A stretch of DNA of 64,000 nucleotides from the NCBI GenBank assembly GCA_963620985.1, contig CAVFCI010000004.1:22529-86528 (forward strand), read 5' to 3'. The translations under genes were made by a program, and so were the position numbers. Position 1 is the stretch's first letter; the number at the start of each line of letters is the position of its first letter. Origin of the DNA: F23-B02 sp963620985. GTDB lineage: Bacteria > Bacillota > Clostridia > Oscillospirales > Oscillospiraceae. A model generated the notes under the pieces. The model made no database searches. It saw only the letters and a list, made by a program, of their open reading frames with translations, and was not told the DNA's origin. Shown in pieces: positions 18,597 to 26,746 of this stretch.

Positions 18597-18793
18597 GCCC
18601 TGCCGCGTTCGCGGTGTCATATTGACGTCGGGTTCGTTAAACCCACATTTCTAATAAGGGATGCTGATTTGAATCTGCGGATTGCAGGCCTCCCGGCCTC
18701 AGGCCGGACGTTGGAAGCAGTGAAACAGAGCTTAGGCGACCCACCTGCTACTTTGTGCAGGTTATAACCGAACCCCAACGGCGCGGCGGGATT
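18597..18793 (+). ncRNA. ssrS: 6S RNA (SsrS) candidate
   Basis: About 197 nt without a convincing ORF. The ends form a closing stem: 5' CCCTGCCGCG pairs with CGCGGCGGG near 18781-18790, with one bulged base. GTTCG after the 5' arm, the GAACCCCAACGGC 3' side and a largely unpaired middle match the Firmicutes 6S layout. A TATGAT -10 box lies at 18585-18590 and a strong terminator follows immediately. 6S RNA binds housekeeping RNA polymerase holoenzyme in stationary phase. An alternative is another structured small RNA; a covariance-model search would decide. Confidence 0.72.
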
Positions 18794-18794
18794 T

Positions 18795-18828
18795 GCCCGA
18801 TGGTTTTCCATCGGGCATTTTTATTTTT
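18795..18828 (+). terminator. Terminator of the 6S RNA candidate
   Basis: A 9-bp stem GCCCGATGG / CCATCGGGC with a TTTT loop (18795-18816), followed by ATTTTTATTTTT. Confidence 0.92.
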
Positions 18829-18829
18829 C

Positions 18830-18990
18830 GTAAACGCTGAACAAATGGCTGTCAGCGTCTGAACGGATAATTTGTGCCCTGATTTAGTCGCTTCTTCTTG
18901 AAATACACAAAGTATTCCTGCGAAAAAGCGCCGTTATCAGGACCCAAATCCTCTCGCCCAGCCATCTGACGCATTTATTCAGCGCTTACG
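18830..18990. repeat. Long imperfect palindromic element (MITE-like)
   Basis: This stretch folds on itself along its whole length. GTAAACGCTGAACAAATG at the left pairs with CATTTATTCAGCGCTTAC at the right, and inner segments ATTTGTGCCCTGAT and ATCAGGACCCAAAT also pair. It contains no ORF. Its right-end 24-mer recurs at 56097-56120 with one mismatch, so it is a dispersed sequence. It lies between the 6S terminator and the phage-derived module. Confidence 0.7.
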
Positions 18991-18997
18991 TTAGTTC

Positions 18998-19025
18998 TTG
19001 ACAAATAACAAAAAATACATAGAAA
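18998..19025 (+). promoter_or_regulatory. Possible promoter of the phage-derived module
   Basis: TTGACA at 18998-19003 is a perfect -35. The only -10 candidate at proper spacing is TAGAAA (19020-19025), which is weak, so any promoter here may need an activator. Confidence 0.35.
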
Positions 19026-19031
19026 AAGCAT

Positions 19032-19064
19032 GCAGTCGAAAAAATTTCGGCTGCAAATTTTTTT
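19032..19064 (+). terminator. Terminator/attenuator in the leader of the phage-derived module
   Basis: A 10-bp stem (19032-19041 with 19045-19054, one G-T pair, AAA loop) followed by AAATTTTTTT. It lies upstream of the first module gene and downstream of the candidate promoter, so it could act as an attenuator. Confidence 0.65.
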
Positions 19065-19065
19065 A

Positions 19066-19085
19066 CTTGTACGCAAACGTACAAG
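19066..19085 (+). promoter_or_regulatory. Perfect 20-bp palindrome, operator or anti-attenuator candidate
   Basis: CTTGTACG CAAA CGTACAAG: perfect 8-bp arms and a 4-base centre, directly after the leader terminator and 40 bp before the first module start codon. It could bind a dimeric regulator or form an RNA hairpin. Confidence 0.5.
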
Positions 19086-19124
19086 CTGCGCCCGAAAACA
19101 GCCTATGGGTGAGAGGTGAATTTT

Positions 19125-19448
19125 ATGAACAGAAAAAGATCCGCCGATGCGGATAAGCTTCTCGAAAAGCTTGCGGTGTCCTCGCCGAACGATGCCGTGA
19201 AGCTGCTTTATCTCAGCGCCGAGGATATCTCCGAGCTCGAGGGGCTCGATCTTTCGCTGCTGAGCGAAATAAAACGCGGACCGAAGGGGGAGGTGGAGCT
19301 GAAGTTTGTAAACAAGCTGGCGATAATAAGGGAGCTCATAGAGCTCAATGCCGCAGCTGCGGCGCAGTCGGCTCAGGGCGGCGGCTTCTACGCGGCGCTG
19401 GACAAATCGGCAAGGCTTCTGGAGGGCGAGCGGGAAAATGAGCTTTGA
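19125..19448 (+). CDS. Putative terminase small subunit-like protein
   Basis: 107 aa, basic N terminus (NRKRSADADKLLEKL) and mostly helical by composition. Sequence alone does not identify it. The call comes from its place directly before, and overlapping by 11 bp, the large terminase gene. ATG 19125 follows AGAGGTG at suitable distance; a GTG at 19116 is less likely. In phages this subunit recognises DNA for packaging. Confidence 0.5.
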   Translation: MNRKRSADADKLLEKLAVSSPNDAVKLLYLSAEDISELEGLDLSLLSEIKRGPKGEVELKFVNKLAIIRELIELNAAAAAQSAQGGGFYAALDKSARLLEGERENEL

Positions 19449-20676
19449 TTTTTTCTCGCGCACCCAGCTGAAGGCTCTGTCGTGGTGGAGCGATGCGTCT
19501 CCCTACCGCGAGCTCGATGCCGTCATCTGCGACGGCGCGGTGCGCTCGGGCAAGACCCTGTGCATGGGCATATCCTTCGTCTGCTGGGCTATGCGGCGCT
19601 TCGACGGGCACAGCTTCGGCATCTGCGGCAAGGCCAAAAGCAGCATAAGGCGCAACATGATAGAGCCGCTGCTGCCGGTGCTGCGCGATATCGGCTTTGA
19701 GGTGCGCGAGCTCGTCTCCAAGGGCGTTATCGAGATAAGCTACCGCGGGCGGAAAAACCGCTTTTATCTCTTCGGCGGCAGGGATGAGAGCTCAAGCTCG
19801 CTCATTCAGGGCGTGACGCTTGCCGGTGCGCTGCTCGACGAGGTGGTGCTGATGCCGCGCTCCTTTGTCGAGCAGGCCTGTGCACGCTGCTCGGTCACAG
19901 GGAGCAAGCTGTGGTTCAACTGCAACCCCGAGAGCCCGCAGCACTGGTTCTACCGCGAGTGGATACAGAGAGCCGACGAGCGCAGGGCGCTGTATATCCA
20001 CTTCACGCTTGAGGACAACCCCTCGCTGTCGAAGAAGATAATCGAGCGCTATAAGCGGATGTACAGCGGCGATTTTTACCGGCGCTTTATCCTCGGCCAG
20101 TGGGTGCTGCCCGAGGGCAGGGTGTACGACTTTTTCACCGAGGATATGCTCTGCGCCGTGCCGGACGAGTGCAGCGAGTACATGGTCTCCTGCGACTACG
20201 GCACGAAAAACCCCAGCTCCTTCGGGCTGTGGGGCAAAAGCGGCGAGAGCTGGTACCGCCTGAGAGAGTATTACTACGACGGGCGCAGGGAGGGGCGGCA
20301 GAAGACCGACGAGGAGTATGTCGCGGCGCTGACGGAGCTGTGCGGCGGCATAAGCCCCGGGCGCGTCATCGTCGATCCCTCGGCGGCGAGCTTTATCGAG
20401 GCGCTCTCCCGCGCAGGCTTTCGCGTTGAAAAGGCCGAGAACGACGTTCTGCGCGGCATACGCCTGACGGCCTCGTACCTCAAAAGCGGACGCATACGCA
20501 TCTGCCGCGGCTGCGACGACGCTCTGCGCGAGTTTTACAGGTATCGCTGGGACGACAGGAGCGAAAGGGAAGCGCCTCTAAAGCAGCACGATCACGCGAT
20601 GGACGATATCCGTTACTTCGCCGCAGGCATCTCAAAACTCACACAGCCCGTGGGCGCGGTGTGGGTAGAAAGGTAG
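19438..20676 (+). CDS. Phage terminase large subunit (PBSX/XtmB-like)
   Basis: DNA-packaging motor of 412 aa. The ATPase domain has Walker A GAVRSGKT near residue 33 and Walker B with catalytic Glu in GALLDEVVLM. The nuclease domain has the acidic residues VSCDYGTKNPSSFGLW and VIVDPSAASF, and ends with HDHAMDDIRYFAAG. Both enzymatic halves look intact. ATG 19438 overlaps the preceding gene; a longer open frame upstream is a shadow. Portal follows by 4 bp. Confidence 0.92.
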   Translation: MSFDFFSRTQLKALSWWSDASPYRELDAVICDGAVRSGKTLCMGISFVCWAMRRFDGHSFGICGKAKSSIRRNMIEPLLPVLRDIGFEVRELVSKGVIEISYRGRKNRFYLFGGRDESSSSLIQGVTLAGALLDEVVLMPRSFVEQACARCSVTGSKLWFNCNPESPQHWFYREWIQRADERRALYIHFTLEDNPSLSKKIIERYKRMYSGDFYRRFILGQWVLPEGRVYDFFTEDMLCAVPDECSEYMVSCDYGTKNPSSFGLWGKSGESWYRLREYYYDGRREGRQKTDEEYVAALTELCGGISPGRVIVDPSAASFIEALSRAGFRVEKAENDVLRGIRLTASYLKSGRIRICRGCDDALREFYRYRWDDRSEREAPLKQHDHAMDDIRYFAAGISKLTQPVGAVWVER

Positions 20677-20680
20677 GAAT

Positions 20681-21832
20681 ATGAAACTGTTTTCAAAACA
20701 AAAGACGGCGGCACCGAGGGTACAGCTGCGCAGCACGCAGCCGCATCCGTTCGGCCTTATCGACAGCTATGTGCCGCTCGGCAGTGCGGAAACGAGGCTT
20801 TACCGAATGATCCGCGAGGCGGTGCCGGTGGTGGACGCGGCGATACTGAAGATCGTCAGGCTCACCGGCGGCTTCGAGGCCCGCTGTGCGGACAAAAAGG
20901 CCGAGCGCGAGCTCAATGAGTTTATCCGCACCGTGCCTGCCGGAAGAGGCCAGACGGGGCTCGACTGCTTCCTTTCCGCGTACCTTGACTCGATGATAAC
21001 CTGCGGCAGAGCCGTGGGCGAGATCGTCGTCAACGGCAGCCGCGATATCGCCGCGGTGCTCTGCGGAAACGTCGCCGACGTGCAGATACGCGAGGGCAAA
21101 ACTCCGCTCGATTTCGAGCTGTGCGGCACTTCGGATACAGGCTGCGCAGTGCCGTTTCGTTATCAGAACCTTCTGCTGTTTACGCCCTTCAATCCCGAGG
21201 CCGACTCGCCCTACGGCGTTTCGATGCTCAGGAGCATGCCCTTCCTGTGCGGGATACTGCTGAAGATATATCAGTCGATCGGCCTCAACTGGGAGCGCAT
21301 CGGAAACCTGCGCTTTGCGGTGGTCTACAAGCCGCAGGGCGACGCTATCGACAGGCTCTCGGCTCAGGAGCGGGCGCAGCAGATAGCTTCGCAGTGGTCG
21401 GAGGCCATGCAGAGCGGAAAGTGCGGCTCGGTGCGCGATTTCGTGGCCGTGGGCGATGTGGATATCAAGGTCATAGGCGCGGATAACCAGATCCTCGACA
21501 GCGAGGTGCCCGTGCGCCAGATACTTGAACAGCTCATTGCGCGCACCGGCATACCGCCGTTCCTGCTGGGGCTCAACTGGTCAACGACCGAGCGCATGAG
21601 CGCACAGCAGGCAGACCTCATGACAAGCGAGCTGACTGCCATCCGCCGCTCGGTAACGCCCGTTATCGAGCGTATCTGCCGCCTGTGGCTCAATATGCAC
21701 GGCTACGCGACGACGCTCGATATCGAATGGGAGACGATCAATCTTCAGGACGAGATCGAGGAGGCCAAGGCTGCGCTGTATCTTGCGCAGAGGGACAAAA
21801 TTTATTGGGAAGAAGGTAAAACGCAGGAATGA
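20681..21832 (+). CDS. Phage portal protein
   Basis: 383 aa. The portal forms the dodecameric ring at one capsid vertex. The YGVSMLRSMPFLCGIL segment, the LNWERIGN stretch and PPFLLGLNWSTTERMSAQQADLMT are typical of portal proteins in siphophage/PBSX-like modules. Its position between terminase and protease supports the call. The end overlaps the next start by ATGA. Confidence 0.85.
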   Translation: MKLFSKQKTAAPRVQLRSTQPHPFGLIDSYVPLGSAETRLYRMIREAVPVVDAAILKIVRLTGGFEARCADKKAERELNEFIRTVPAGRGQTGLDCFLSAYLDSMITCGRAVGEIVVNGSRDIAAVLCGNVADVQIREGKTPLDFELCGTSDTGCAVPFRYQNLLLFTPFNPEADSPYGVSMLRSMPFLCGILLKIYQSIGLNWERIGNLRFAVVYKPQGDAIDRLSAQERAQQIASQWSEAMQSGKCGSVRDFVAVGDVDIKVIGADNQILDSEVPVRQILEQLIARTGIPPFLLGLNWSTTERMSAQQADLMTSELTAIRRSVTPVIERICRLWLNMHGYATTLDIEWETINLQDEIEEAKAALYLAQRDKIYWEEGKTQE

Positions 21833-22722
21833 AGATAATCAAGGACGGCTCGGCGGCGGGCTCCGAGTGTACGCCGCAGGAGCTTCAGGCGATAAACGCC
21901 TTTGCAAAGACGCAGCTCGGCGCAGACGAGGTCTACACCTTTCAGGTGCTGCTGTGCGACAACGAGGTAGACAGAGATCTCGAACGCTTTTCGGTACCGA
22001 CGCTCCGCGAGCTCGGCGAGCTTTTCGTCGGCGCGACGGGCATCTGCGACCATGACTGGCGCAGTGAAAATCAGGTCGCGCGGATCTACAGGACGGAGCT
22101 TATCACCGAAAAGAGCAGAACCACCTCGTGCGGCGAGCCCTACACCTATCTCAAGGGCTTTGCCTATATGCTGCGCACCGAGGCAAACGCCGAGCTGATC
22201 GCGCAGATAGACGGCGGCATAAAGCGCGAAACGAGCATCGGCTGCTCGGTAGCGCAGAGCATTTGCAGCATCTGCGGCGCGGAAATGGGCACATGCAGTC
22301 ACGAAAAGGGCAGGGTCTACGGCTCGGAGCGCTGCTGCGCCGTGCTCACGGGCGCTGTGGACGCATACGAATGGAGCTTTGTCGCCGTTCCCGCGCAGAG
22401 AAGTGCCGGAGTTATAAAAAGTTTCATCGAAAGCGAGGCGGGACGCGGCTATAAGGCCGAGTTCGAGGCGCTGGAGAAATCGGCGCAGCTGGGCAGAAGG
22501 TATCTCGAATCGCTCAGAGGCGAGGTGCTGCGGCTGTGCCTCGTGTGCGACGAGAAAATGCATCCGGCGCTTGAAAAAGGCGTTCTTCTCATGGAAGAGC
22601 CGGAGCTTCTGAAGCTGAAGGCCGCCTTCGAGGAGACAGCGGCAAAGCTCTACCCGCCGCTGACCCAGCTTCCGGGCAGGGGCGAGATCACCGCATTTTC
22701 CGGTGAAGAATACATTATTTGA
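21829..22722 (+). CDS. Putative phage head maturation protease
   Basis: 297 aa. The segments TFQVLLCDNEVDRDLERFS, CDHDWRSENQVARI, KRETSIGCSVA and DAYEWSFVAVPAQRSAGV match prohead-protease-like proteins of clostridial phages, which cut scaffold and capsid arms during head maturation. A Cys cluster, CSICGAEMGTCSHEKG near residue 145, resembles a small zinc-binding insert. The C-terminal third is helical and may act as scaffold. Catalytic residues were not assigned with certainty. Confidence 0.65.
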   Translation: MKIIKDGSAAGSECTPQELQAINAFAKTQLGADEVYTFQVLLCDNEVDRDLERFSVPTLRELGELFVGATGICDHDWRSENQVARIYRTELITEKSRTTSCGEPYTYLKGFAYMLRTEANAELIAQIDGGIKRETSIGCSVAQSICSICGAEMGTCSHEKGRVYGSERCCAVLTGAVDAYEWSFVAVPAQRSAGVIKSFIESEAGRGYKAEFEALEKSAQLGRRYLESLRGEVLRLCLVCDEKMHPALEKGVLLMEEPELLKLKAAFEETAAKLYPPLTQLPGRGEITAFSGEEYII

Positions 22723-22742
22723 TCTCAGACAGGAGGATAAAA

Positions 22743-23087
22743 ATGAAAGTCAGTTTTGAAGGCATCGGAGAGCAGGTGCTCTCCTTCGGCAAGACAAGCG
22801 ACGTTGCACAGGGCGCTCTGGTAAAAATGAGCGCAAACAGCACCGTCAAGACCTGCTCGGCGGGCGAACGCTTCATGGGCGTGTGCATCGCGGCAGGCGA
22901 TGCGTTTGCCGAGATAAAGACCGCGGGCTACGTCGAGCTCGGCTACACCGACACAGCTCCCGCCGTGGGCTACGCAACGCTCGCCGCGTCTACGGACGGC
23001 AGGGTCAAGACAGTCACCTCCGGCGGGGCGCAGTACCTCGTCGTCAAGGTAGACACCGCCGCCGCTACGGTCGGCTTCATCATGTAA
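22743..23087 (+). CDS. Putative capsid decoration / head-stabilising protein
   Basis: 114 aa, rich in Gly, Ala, Val and Thr, with a beta-sandwich-like pattern (GALVKMSANSTVKTC, GYVELGYTD, YLVVKVDTAAATVGFIM). It sits between protease and capsid genes where decoration proteins such as DUF2190-type proteins occur. ATG 22743 is chosen because AGGAGG lies eight bases upstream; the in-frame codon at 22719 overlaps the previous gene. Confidence 0.6.
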   Translation: MKVSFEGIGEQVLSFGKTSDVAQGALVKMSANSTVKTCSAGERFMGVCIAAGDAFAEIKTAGYVELGYTDTAPAVGYATLAASTDGRVKTVTSGGAQYLVVKVDTAAATVGFIM

Positions 23088-23100
23088 GGAGGAAAGGATC

Positions 23101-24132
23101 ATGGCATACAATTTTAACGAGATAAGGCTCGAAAAGGGCATGTATTCCGAGCGCGGCAAGACCTTTGAGCAGACCCTTGAAGCGCTCGACCCCAATGAAA
23201 ACTACAAGGGCACTCCCTATGAGGGGCTCGATGCGTTCCAGCGCCAGCTCAAGCGCTTTGATATCAAGGTGCGCGGCGCGGGCAGCGATGTTGTCGAGAA
23301 GTTTTTCTCCACCTCCGAGTCTGCCGTGCTGTTTCCCGAGTATGTCTCGCGCAGCGTAAAGGCCGGAATGGAGGAGGGCAATATCCTGCCCTCGATCACC
23401 GCGACGGTCACCCGCTTTGACGGCATGGACTACCGCTCGATATACTCTGCGGCCTCCGAGGACGACAAGAGCCTGCGCTATGTAGGCGAGGGCGCGGCAA
23501 TACCTCAGACCGAGGTCAAGGCCTCCGACCACCTTGTGAGCCTCAAAAAGCGCGGCAGAATACTCGTTGCGTCCTATGAGGCGATCCGCTTCCAGCGCCT
23601 TGACCTGTTTTCCGTCATGCTCCGTCAGATAGGCAATCAGATCATGCGCATGCACCTTGAGGATGCCATCGACGTCATAAGAAACGGCGACGGCAACTCC
23701 AACAGCGCGGAAAGCTACGCCGTCGGCGACTCTACCATCGGCGGAACAGCCGGCAGCCTTAGCTACGGCGAACTGCTGAACTTCTGGAATACCTTTGATC
23801 CCTACACCATGAACACCCTGCTGGCAGCTCCCGATGTGATGATGAAGATCCTGAAGTGCTCGGAGTTCCAGAACCCTCTGTCGGGTCTGAACTTCCAGGG
23901 CACGGGCGAGCCCGGCAACCCGCTGGGCGCAAAGCTCATCCGCTGCTCTGCAATGCCTGCGGGCAAGGTCATCGGTCTGGACAAGGGCTACGCTCTTGAA
24001 ATGGTCACCGCAGGCGACGTGAACGTTGAGTACGACAGGCTCATCGACCGCCAGCTCGAACGCGCCGCCATCACCAGCATCTCCGGCTTTGCCAAGCTCT
24101 ACACCGAGGCTTCCAAGGTGCTGAGCGTCTGA
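23101..24132 (+). CDS. Phage major capsid protein (HK97 fold expected)
   Basis: 343 aa. A charged N-terminal ~60-residue arm (delta-domain-like) precedes FFSTSESAVLFPEYVSRSVK, then the pattern RYVGEGAAIPQTEV, VASYEAIR and a C-terminal RLIDRQLERAAITSISGFAKL, typical of tailed-phage capsids. GGAGG precedes the ATG. It is the last gene before a 355-bp non-coding gap, where the rest of the module is nearly gapless. Codon usage matches the host genes around it. Confidence 0.82.
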   Translation: MAYNFNEIRLEKGMYSERGKTFEQTLEALDPNENYKGTPYEGLDAFQRQLKRFDIKVRGAGSDVVEKFFSTSESAVLFPEYVSRSVKAGMEEGNILPSITATVTRFDGMDYRSIYSAASEDDKSLRYVGEGAAIPQTEVKASDHLVSLKKRGRILVASYEAIRFQRLDLFSVMLRQIGNQIMRMHLEDAIDVIRNGDGNSNSAESYAVGDSTIGGTAGSLSYGELLNFWNTFDPYTMNTLLAAPDVMMKILKCSEFQNPLSGLNFQGTGEPGNPLGAKLIRCSAMPAGKVIGLDKGYALEMVTAGDVNVEYDRLIDRQLERAAITSISGFAKLYTEASKVLSV

Positions 24133-24487
24133 TAAAAAATAAGGGGACGGGAGCAGCCTCCCGTCTCCGCAGCGTGCCAAAAAAGTCTGTGACTTTTTGC
24201 ACGCTGCAAATACGCCACATTTTTTGTGAAGCTCACACTTCACGAAAAATCTCGCTACGCTCGTCAAAAAGCCTGATAGCTCAGGCGTTTTTGATGGCTA
24301 TAATCCAACTCGAGGCGGGTCTTGTCCCACCTCAAACTCCCCCGCTGCGCGGATGTCTTTAAGTTGACAGGCGGCAGGGTTCAGCTCCCGTCAGCTTACG
24401 CAGCAGTATAGGGTTTTGGCAGTCTTCGGAGACGATAGACGATAAAAAATCCCGCGAGGGATATTTGACAGGTCAAGGAGGTATGAA
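24133..24487 (+). repeat. 355-bp gap inside the phage module: array of hairpins, no ORF
   Basis: I see no gene here. There are at least four strong inverted repeats: 24146-24165 (GACGGGAG/CTCCCGTC), 24169-24207 (GCAGCGTGC...GCACGCTGC with inner AAAAAAGTC/GACTTTTT), 24219-24249 (TTTTTTGTGAAG/CTTCACGAAAAA) and 24262-24293 (AAAAAGCCTGA/TCAGGCGTTTTT). A weaker fifth lies near 24313-24336. The first may terminate the head transcript. The string of palindromes looks like an inserted non-coding repeat. AAGGAGG before 24488 starts the next gene. Confidence 0.6.
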
Positions 24488-24859
24488 ATGGCATATACGG
24501 ATATGGACATAGAACTGAAGGCGCTGAGCATGCTCGGCTCGAACGTTCCGGACGAGGACGCAGTGATGCTGCGCACGGTTTGCAGTGCGGCTGCCGCAGA
24601 GCTTGAATGCCGTCTGCGCAGCGGAGTTTCCTCGGACGGGATAACGGAGCTGTTCACGACGGCTGCCGGTATGCTGGCGATATCCATGTACATGGAGCTG
24701 GGCGCGGCTCACTCCGGCGGCGTGAGCGGCTTTACCGCGGGCAGGCTGTCGGTGCAGCTCGGAGGCGCGTCGGCTGCGGCGCTGCGAAAAAGCGCCGAAA
24801 CACTGCTGGGCGCGTATCTCGACACGGGCGGCTTTGAATTTATGGGGGTGCAGGGATGA
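24488..24859 (+). CDS. Putative head-tail connector protein (gp6-like)
   Basis: 123 aa. Helical and Ala-rich (AVMLRTVCSAAAAELECRL, TTAAGMLAISMYMELG), like the small connector proteins encoded right after major capsid genes. It overlaps the next ORF by ATGA. The call is mainly positional. Confidence 0.6.
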   Translation: MAYTDMDIELKALSMLGSNVPDEDAVMLRTVCSAAAAELECRLRSGVSSDGITELFTTAAGMLAISMYMELGAAHSGGVSGFTAGRLSVQLGGASAAALRKSAETLLGAYLDTGGFEFMGVQG

Positions 24860-25167
24860 CGGTGACGGGCAGGATACTGAACAACTACGGCGAGGATATC
24901 GCCGTCGGCACGGCTGAGGGCAAGGGCTTTATCTCCTGCCTTGACCCGGACGATGCGCAGATACACAAAACGCAGCTTGCGCCGGGTGTGACGAACAATT
25001 CGAGGTACCGCCTCATAACCGACACCGAGAGCATAGCCGAGGGCGACGCGGTGACTGCTGCGGGGCGCAGCTATGTTGTCCTGCGCGTCGAGCCCGTGCG
25101 CATACTCGGCGCGTTTTCGCACAATGAGTGCATACTGAAGCTGAAGGGAGGCGCGGGGAATGCTTGA
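24856..25167 (+). CDS. Putative head-closure / head-tail joining protein
   Basis: 103 aa, beta-rich (EGDAVTAAGRSYVVLRVEPVRILG), resembling the small barrel proteins that close the portal. The function is inferred from its place between connector and tail-terminator-like genes, with 4- and 8-bp overlaps. Confidence 0.5.
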   Translation: MTVTGRILNNYGEDIAVGTAEGKGFISCLDPDDAQIHKTQLAPGVTNNSRYRLITDTESIAEGDAVTAAGRSYVVLRVEPVRILGAFSHNECILKLKGGAGNA

Positions 25168-25630
25168 AGAGATAGCGGCAGGGATAGTTCAGCTGCTTGA
25201 TGCTGCCGGTATAAAGGCGGTGAGCGCGTTTCCCGCCGAAGGGCTCGATGCGTCCGCGCCCTTCGTGTGCGTGGGGCTGAGCTCGGTGAGGCTCAGCTCG
25301 TCGGGGCTCGGAAATTACATAGGCGTGTGCACCGAGGACGGCAGCGTCAGGGAAATGTACGGCGAAAGAGCCGAGCTCACGCTGGCGCTGGACGTGTACG
25401 CGAGAGCCTCCGAGAGCGAGCACTGCTCCGAGCTTGCAGACCTTACCCGATGCGCCCTGTATGGGGCGGAGGGACTGTCGGTCACGGAGTTTTCCTTCGG
25501 CGAGGTCGGGTACGATGCCGACAGCCGCATGCTCCGCTCCCGCTGCACGGCAAAGGCTGGCGCGTATCTCGTGCGCGAAAAGCTCGGCAGCTCGCTGTCA
25601 GACTACAGCATAGGGGAGGCCGGAGCATGA
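25160..25630 (+). CDS. Putative tail-completion / tail-terminator-like protein
   Basis: 156 aa. An N-terminal helix (EEIAAGIVQLLDAAGI) and alternating strands with LTLALDVYARASESEHCSEL resemble the helix-strand layout of minor tail or tail-terminator proteins, which typically lie at this position in siphophage and PBSX-like modules. Overlaps on both sides. The call is positional with weak sequence support. Confidence 0.45.
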   Translation: MLEEIAAGIVQLLDAAGIKAVSAFPAEGLDASAPFVCVGLSSVRLSSSGLGNYIGVCTEDGSVREMYGERAELTLALDVYARASESEHCSELADLTRCALYGAEGLSVTEFSFGEVGYDADSRMLRSRCTAKAGAYLVREKLGSSLSDYSIGEAGA

Positions 25631-25998
25631 ACATGATAAGAGCGTATCCCGCGCCCTCGGCAAAGCTCGGCGTTGACGGCGTTCCGCTTGCGGGCGTGAC
25701 GCTTGCCGAGGAGTACGAAAGCCGCAGCGAGTATCCCGTGCTCGGCTTCGGCGACTCCTGTCCGAGCGCGATACTTACATTCGACCGGCGCTTCGGCATC
25801 GTTCTCGAGCGTGACGCGGGCATCGGCGACGGCGTGAGCTTTGAGGGCATCGGCGTGTTTGAGCTTCAGCTCGGCAGCAGGATATACAGCGGCTGCCGCT
25901 GCACGGAGCTTAAAAGGCTCAGAAGATCCGACGGCTCGGTCACGGAAAGAATAACGATCTGCGCACTTGAACGGCAGGAGGTGAGCGCCGGTGAATAA
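25627..25998 (+). CDS. Phage-module protein of unknown function (123 aa)
   Basis: 123 aa, start ATG 25627 overlapping the previous stop by ATGA. It appears beta-rich: VDGVPLAGVTLAEEYESR, AILTFDRRFGIVLER, GVFELQLGSRIYSGCRC. It occupies the slot where sheath and tube genes would normally be, so a small tube-like role is possible, but I do not recognise a family. Confidence 0.55.
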   Translation: MNMIRAYPAPSAKLGVDGVPLAGVTLAEEYESRSEYPVLGFGDSCPSAILTFDRRFGIVLERDAGIGDGVSFEGIGVFELQLGSRIYSGCRCTELKRLRRSDGSVTERITICALERQEVSAGE

Positions 25999-26161
25999 CG
26001 AGGCCGAAATGCTCAGTGTCCGTCCGTACACGCCCGACGAGAACGGCGTGAATTTCGACGAGCAGCAGCTTTTTGTGGTGCGGCGGCGCGATATGTCCTT
26101 TGTATCGGACTATTTCCGCCGCGACGCACGCAGATACGACAACGGCTTTGAGCTGTATTAG
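25991..26161 (+). CDS. Small ORF of the phage module (56 aa)
   Basis: A GTG-initiated 56-codon frame overlapping the previous gene by 8 bp and ending 11 bp before the LysM gene. It begins NNEAEMLSVRPYTPDEN and is rich in Arg, Asp and Phe. The tight overlap and the ribosome-site-like GGAGGTGAGCG in front support it as real. Function unknown. Confidence 0.55.
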   Translation: MNNEAEMLSVRPYTPDENGVNFDEQQLFVVRRRDMSFVSDYFRRDARRYDNGFELY

Positions 26162-26172
26162 GAGGGGTAAAC

Positions 26173-26742
26173 ATGCTTGCACCAATGCAATACCGAGACT
26201 TTGTGTGGCCGAACAACCCGAGGGTGTTCGAGGTCGAATACCGCCGCACGCTGCACAGCTATAAGCTGCCGTTTTCCGGCTATGTCGTGCAGGATCTGGG
26301 GCTTCAGAACAAGATCATACGCGGCGAGGGCGAATTTGCCGGCTCGCAGGCATATGAAAACTTCCGCAGGCTCGCCGCGCTTTTTGAGGAGAACAAGGGC
26401 GGCAAGCTCGTGCATCCGGTGTGGCCGACGATGCGCGCATACTTTGCAAAGCTGAGCCTTAAGCAGGAGCCCAAGGAGGACTATATAAGCTACAGCTTCG
26501 AGTTCTGGGAATACACCGGCAGCGCCTTCGAGGACTCAGCCGAGGCCATCGACAACACCGATTACGGCAACCCGCTTGCCGATATCACCCGTGTGCGCTA
26601 TTACAGCGCGGGCGAGAACGACACACTGCGCAGCATCGCACAGGCAAAGGGAGTCGAGCTTTCCGTCCTGCAGGAGCTAAATCCCGATATCGCAAGCTCC
26701 GATGCCGTCATCTCCTACGGCAGGCTAATAAGGATAAGGTGA
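26173..26742 (+). CDS. Tail/baseplate-type protein with C-terminal LysM domain (XkdP-like)
   Basis: 189 aa. The N-terminal ~130 residues carry segments resembling phage tail-assembly proteins (NPRVFEVEYRRTLHSYKL, GEGEFAGSQAYENFRRLAAL). The C-terminal 45 residues are a LysM domain (AGENDTLRSIAQAKGVELSV, ELNPDI, GRLIRIR). In PBSX-like phages the equivalent protein follows the tape measure, but no tape measure precedes it here. Confidence 0.7.
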   Translation: MLAPMQYRDFVWPNNPRVFEVEYRRTLHSYKLPFSGYVVQDLGLQNKIIRGEGEFAGSQAYENFRRLAALFEENKGGKLVHPVWPTMRAYFAKLSLKQEPKEDYISYSFEFWEYTGSAFEDSAEAIDNTDYGNPLADITRVRYYSAGENDTLRSIAQAKGVELSVLQELNPDIASSDAVISYGRLIRIR

Positions 26743-26746
26743 CGCG

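Noticed and set aside
18617..18811. A 64-codon minus-strand frame over the 6S RNA region
   Set aside because: No ribosome site, and the region is better explained as structured RNA with a terminator on the plus strand.
24174..24362. A 62-codon frame in the gap of the phage module
   Set aside because: It passes through three hairpins and has no ribosome site.
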